DNA from: Candidatus Avoscillospira stercoripullorum
Lineage (GTDB): Bacteria > Bacillota > Clostridia > Oscillospirales > Oscillospiraceae
DNA: 6,299 nucleotides
Assembly: GCA_018712905.1 (NCBI GenBank)
Contig: DVGD01000291.1
Coordinates: 1-6,299 of the forward strand
Direction of reading: 5' to 3'
How positions within the stretch are numbered: the stretch's first letter is position 1; each line of letters begins with the position of its first letter. Positions 4,484 through 6,299 of the stretch are shown here, piece by piece. Both the position numbers and the translations under genes were made by a program. The notes under the pieces were generated by a model. It worked only from the letters and a program-made list of their open reading frames with translations, was not told the origin of the DNA and did no database searches.

Positions 4484-4915
4484 TTACTGGATGCCCAGCT
4501 CCTCGGTGCCGACGGGCGAAATGCCGTGGGCGGTGAGGGTTGCGGCGAAGCCCTCGTCATCGCTGACGCGGAAGACCATGTAGGCCTTGCCGTCGGTGTG
4601 GGTGAAGAGAGAGTACATATACTCAATGTCGATGTTGGCCTCGGCCAGGAGCTTCAGCACCGGCGCCAGGCCGCCGGGCTGATCCGGCACCGCCACCACC
4701 GTCACCGGCGTCATGGAGAGGATAAAGCCGTGCTCCAAGAGCAAGGTGGTAGCCTTCTGGGGCTGATCCACAATCAGGCGCAGCACGCCATAGTCGGCTG
4801 TCTCGGCAATGGAGATGGCACGCATATCAATGGCATTGTCCGCCAGCACCTGGGTGATCTCGGAGAGCTGCCCGGCGCGGTTTTCCAGAAATACGGAGAT
4901 CTGATGAACAGTCAT
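4484..4915 (-). CDS. Tandem ACT-domain protein
   Basis: This 143-residue protein consists almost wholly of two ACT domains, small-molecule-binding modules that usually sense amino acids. The first (about 1-68) opens with HQISVFLENRAGQLSEI, showing the ENRAG ligand-loop motif (11-15). The second (about 70-143) opens PVTVVAVPDQPGGLAPVL with DQPGG (78-82) in the same place. No catalytic or DNA-binding domain is present, so it is a stand-alone regulator or sensor of the COG4747-like type. The ATG at 4915 is chosen because AAAGGAG (4924-4930) precedes it and overlaps the paaK stop; longer upstream readings run through paaK. The 14-nt gap and pairing with paaK suggest it senses an aromatic amino acid or related metabolite and modulates that pathway; this is inference. 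Confidence 0.88.
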   Translation of the reverse strand: MTVHQISVFLENRAGQLSEITQVLADNAIDMRAISIAETADYGVLRLIVDQPQKATTLLLEHGFILSMTPVTVVAVPDQPGGLAPVLKLLAEANIDIEYMYSLFTHTDGKAYMVFRVSDDEGFAATLTAHGISPVGTEELGIQ

Positions 4916-4929
4916 GTTGTCGTCTCCTT

Positions 4930-6228
4930 TCAAATCTTGCGCTTGTCGATGACGCGGACGGCCTTGCCCTCGCTGCGGGCGATGGACTTGGGCGCCACCA
5001 GCTTGACCTTGGCGTAGATGCCCAGCATGGCCTTGAGGGCGGCCACCAGACCCTTCTCCATCTCGGTGATCTTGCCCAGATTGTCGGAGAAGTTCTCCGG
5101 GGTCATCTCCACCATGACCTCCAGGGTGTCGGAGTTGTTGACGCGATCGACAATGATCTGGTAGTTGGCGGGATAGCCCTGCTCCAGAAGCACCGTCTCG
5201 ATCTGGGACGGGAAGACATTGACGCCCTTGACGATGAGCATATCGTCGCTTCTGCCCATGGGCTTGCTCATCTTCACGTGGGTGCGGCCGCAGGAGCACT
5301 TCTCCCGGGTGAGGACGCAGATGTCCCGGGTGCGGTACCGGAGAAGCGGGAAGGCCTCCTTGGTGATGGAGGTGAACACCAGCTCACCCTTGGAGCCCTC
5401 GGGGAGCACCTCGCCGGTGTTGGGGTCGATGATCTCGGCGATGAAGTGATCCTCGTTGATGTGCATGCCGGTCTGGGCGCTGCACTCAAAGGCCACGCCG
5501 GGGCCGGAGGTCTCGGTGAGACCGTAGATGTCATATGCCTTGATGCCCAGCTTGTTCTGGATATCCTGGCGCATCTCCTCGCTCCAGGCCTCGGCGCCGA
5601 AGATGCCGGCCTTGAGCTTGATCTTATCCCGCAGGCCGCGCTCGAGGATGGATTCAGCCAGGTAGGCGGCGTAGGACGGGGTGCAGCAGAGGATGGTGGA
5701 CTGGAGATCCACCATGAACTGCAGCTGCCGGTCGGTGTTGCCCGAGGACATGGGCAGCGTCAGGCAGCCGACCTTGTGGCTGCCGCCGTTGAGGCCGGGG
5801 CCGCCGGTGAAGAGGCCGTAGCCGTAGCAGACGTGGCACACATCCTCGTTGGTGCCGCCGGCGGCCACGATGGCGCGGGCGCAGCAGTCCTCCCAGAGGT
5901 CAATGTCGTGCTGGGTGTAGAAGGCCACCACCCGCCGTCCGGTGGTGCCGGAGGTGGACTGAATGCGGACGCAGTCCTTGAGGGGCATGCCCAATAGGCC
6001 GTAGGGATAGGCCTCCCGCAGGTCGTCCTTGCTGAGGAAGGGCAGCTTGTGGAGATCCTCCACGCCTCGGATATCATCCGGCGTCAGCCCCTTCTCCTCC
6101 ATCTTATGGCGGTAGTAAGGCACGCTATCCCAGACGTGGCGCACCTGCTTGACCAGGCGCTCGTTCTGCCAGGCCAGAATCTGCTCCCGGCTGGCGCATT
6201 CGATCTCAGGTTGATAGTAACGTTCCAT
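4930..6228 (-). CDS. paaK: Phenylacetate-CoA ligase (PaaK family, AMP-forming)
   Basis: This 432-residue cytoplasmic enzyme of the adenylate-forming superfamily converts an aryl acetate, ATP and CoA to aryl-acetyl-CoA, AMP and PPi. The length is normal for PaaK. Motifs in order: YYRHKM (38-43), LPFLSKDDLREAYPYGL (62-78), the ATP-binding STSGTTGRR (91-99), YGYGLFTGGPG (135-145), DIYGLTETSGPG (233-244), LRYRTRD (296-302), CSCGRTH (311-317), GRSDDMLIVKGVNVFPSQIE (325-344), and a C-terminal EGKAVRV whose K422 is the likely adenylation lysine. The ATG at 6228 gives the usual N-terminus MERYYQPEIE, with AAAGGA upstream; the in-frame TTG at 6255 adds nine residues and lies within the preceding gene. 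In anaerobes paaK commonly accompanies iorAB, so the substrate is probably phenylacetate or indoleacetate; exact specificity is not readable. Confidence 0.93.
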   Translation of the reverse strand: MERYYQPEIECASREQILAWQNERLVKQVRHVWDSVPYYRHKMEEKGLTPDDIRGVEDLHKLPFLSKDDLREAYPYGLLGMPLKDCVRIQSTSGTTGRRVVAFYTQHDIDLWEDCCARAIVAAGGTNEDVCHVCYGYGLFTGGPGLNGGSHKVGCLTLPMSSGNTDRQLQFMVDLQSTILCCTPSYAAYLAESILERGLRDKIKLKAGIFGAEAWSEEMRQDIQNKLGIKAYDIYGLTETSGPGVAFECSAQTGMHINEDHFIAEIIDPNTGEVLPEGSKGELVFTSITKEAFPLLRYRTRDICVLTREKCSCGRTHVKMSKPMGRSDDMLIVKGVNVFPSQIETVLLEQGYPANYQIIVDRVNNSDTLEVMVEMTPENFSDNLGKITEMEKGLVAALKAMLGIYAKVKLVAPKSIARSEGKAVRVIDKRKI

Positions 6229-6235
6229 TCGCTCT

Positions 6236-6299
6236 CTATTTCCTTTCAAGCCCAAAGCGGGCAGGTTGATATGGGATCCGCTGACGGTACAGCAAAGGG
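6236..6299 (-). CDS. C-terminal end of an upstream gene, possibly iorB (partial)
   Basis: Reading leftward from the window edge, one frame is open for 20 codons and ends in TAG at 6238-6236, just 7 nt before the paaK ATG. Its residues read PLLYRQRIPYQPARFGLERK. The paaK ribosome binding site AAAGGA lies within its last codons, as in tightly packed operons. The beta subunit of indolepyruvate ferredoxin oxidoreductase (IorB) often precedes paaK in Clostridia, and a basic, Pro/Arg-rich tail is compatible with it, but 20 residues are too few to be sure. Of the other two minus-strand frames, the one checked is interrupted by a TGA (in the run GCTTGAAAGG). Confidence 0.45.
   Translation of the reverse strand, partial: PLLYRQRIPYQPARFGLERK

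Noticed and set aside
4484..5299. Long N-terminal extension of the ACT protein into paaK (271 residues)
   Set aside because: The extension is the out-of-frame reading of paaK and is rich in Gly/Gln/Arg without a domain; the ATG at 4915 has a good ribosome binding site and starts directly at the ACT fold.
5278..5997. 239-codon open frame on the plus strand opposite paaK
   Set aside because: Gly/Ala/Val/Asp-rich complement of paaK with no initiation signals; paaK shows clear conserved motifs on the other strand.

Overview
The window reads as chromosomal DNA from a fairly GC-rich anaerobic Firmicute, probably a Clostridia member of the Oscillospiraceae/Ruminococcaceae type. This placement is inferred. 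It rests on strong GGAGG ribosome binding sites, TTGACA/TGnTATAAT promoters, a zinc-type (four-Cys) L33, a Firmicutes-style L10 leader, and an indolepyruvate-oxidoreductase-like/PaaK/ACT gene group. No phage, plasmid, CRISPR, tRNA or rRNA gene was seen.

Left part (1-670): ruvX/yqgF lies on the minus strand with small hairpins beyond its 3' end. About 100 bp between ruvX and rpmG carries two divergent promoters that share an almost identical extended -10 box.

Centre (638-3084): a plus-strand transcript carries rpmG (L33), secE, nusG, rplK (L11) and rplA (L1). It starts at a strong promoter at 638-666 and ends at a large hairpin terminator after rplA. A hairpin resembling the mRNA binding site of L1 sits just before the rplA ribosome binding site, and rplA starts at TTG.

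Centre right (3139-4302): rplJ (L10) and rplL (L7/L12) form a separate transcript with its own promoter. A ~130-nt L10 leader contains an attenuator hairpin, and a strong terminator follows rplL. rpoB and rpoC do not follow rplL, which is the usual order.

Right part (4303-6299): an intergenic stretch holds a ~124-bp composite palindromic element with GTAGGGG ends. Convergent minus-strand genes follow: a tandem-ACT-domain protein, a PaaK-type phenylacetate-CoA ligase, and the last 20 codons of a further upstream gene, perhaps iorB. These three are tightly spaced and form an operon, probably for aromatic 2-oxoacid/aryl-acetate metabolism.

The genes are ordinary housekeeping and fermentative genes. 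The points worth a second look are the RNA regulatory elements, the composite palindromic repeat, and the separation of rplJL from rpoBC.
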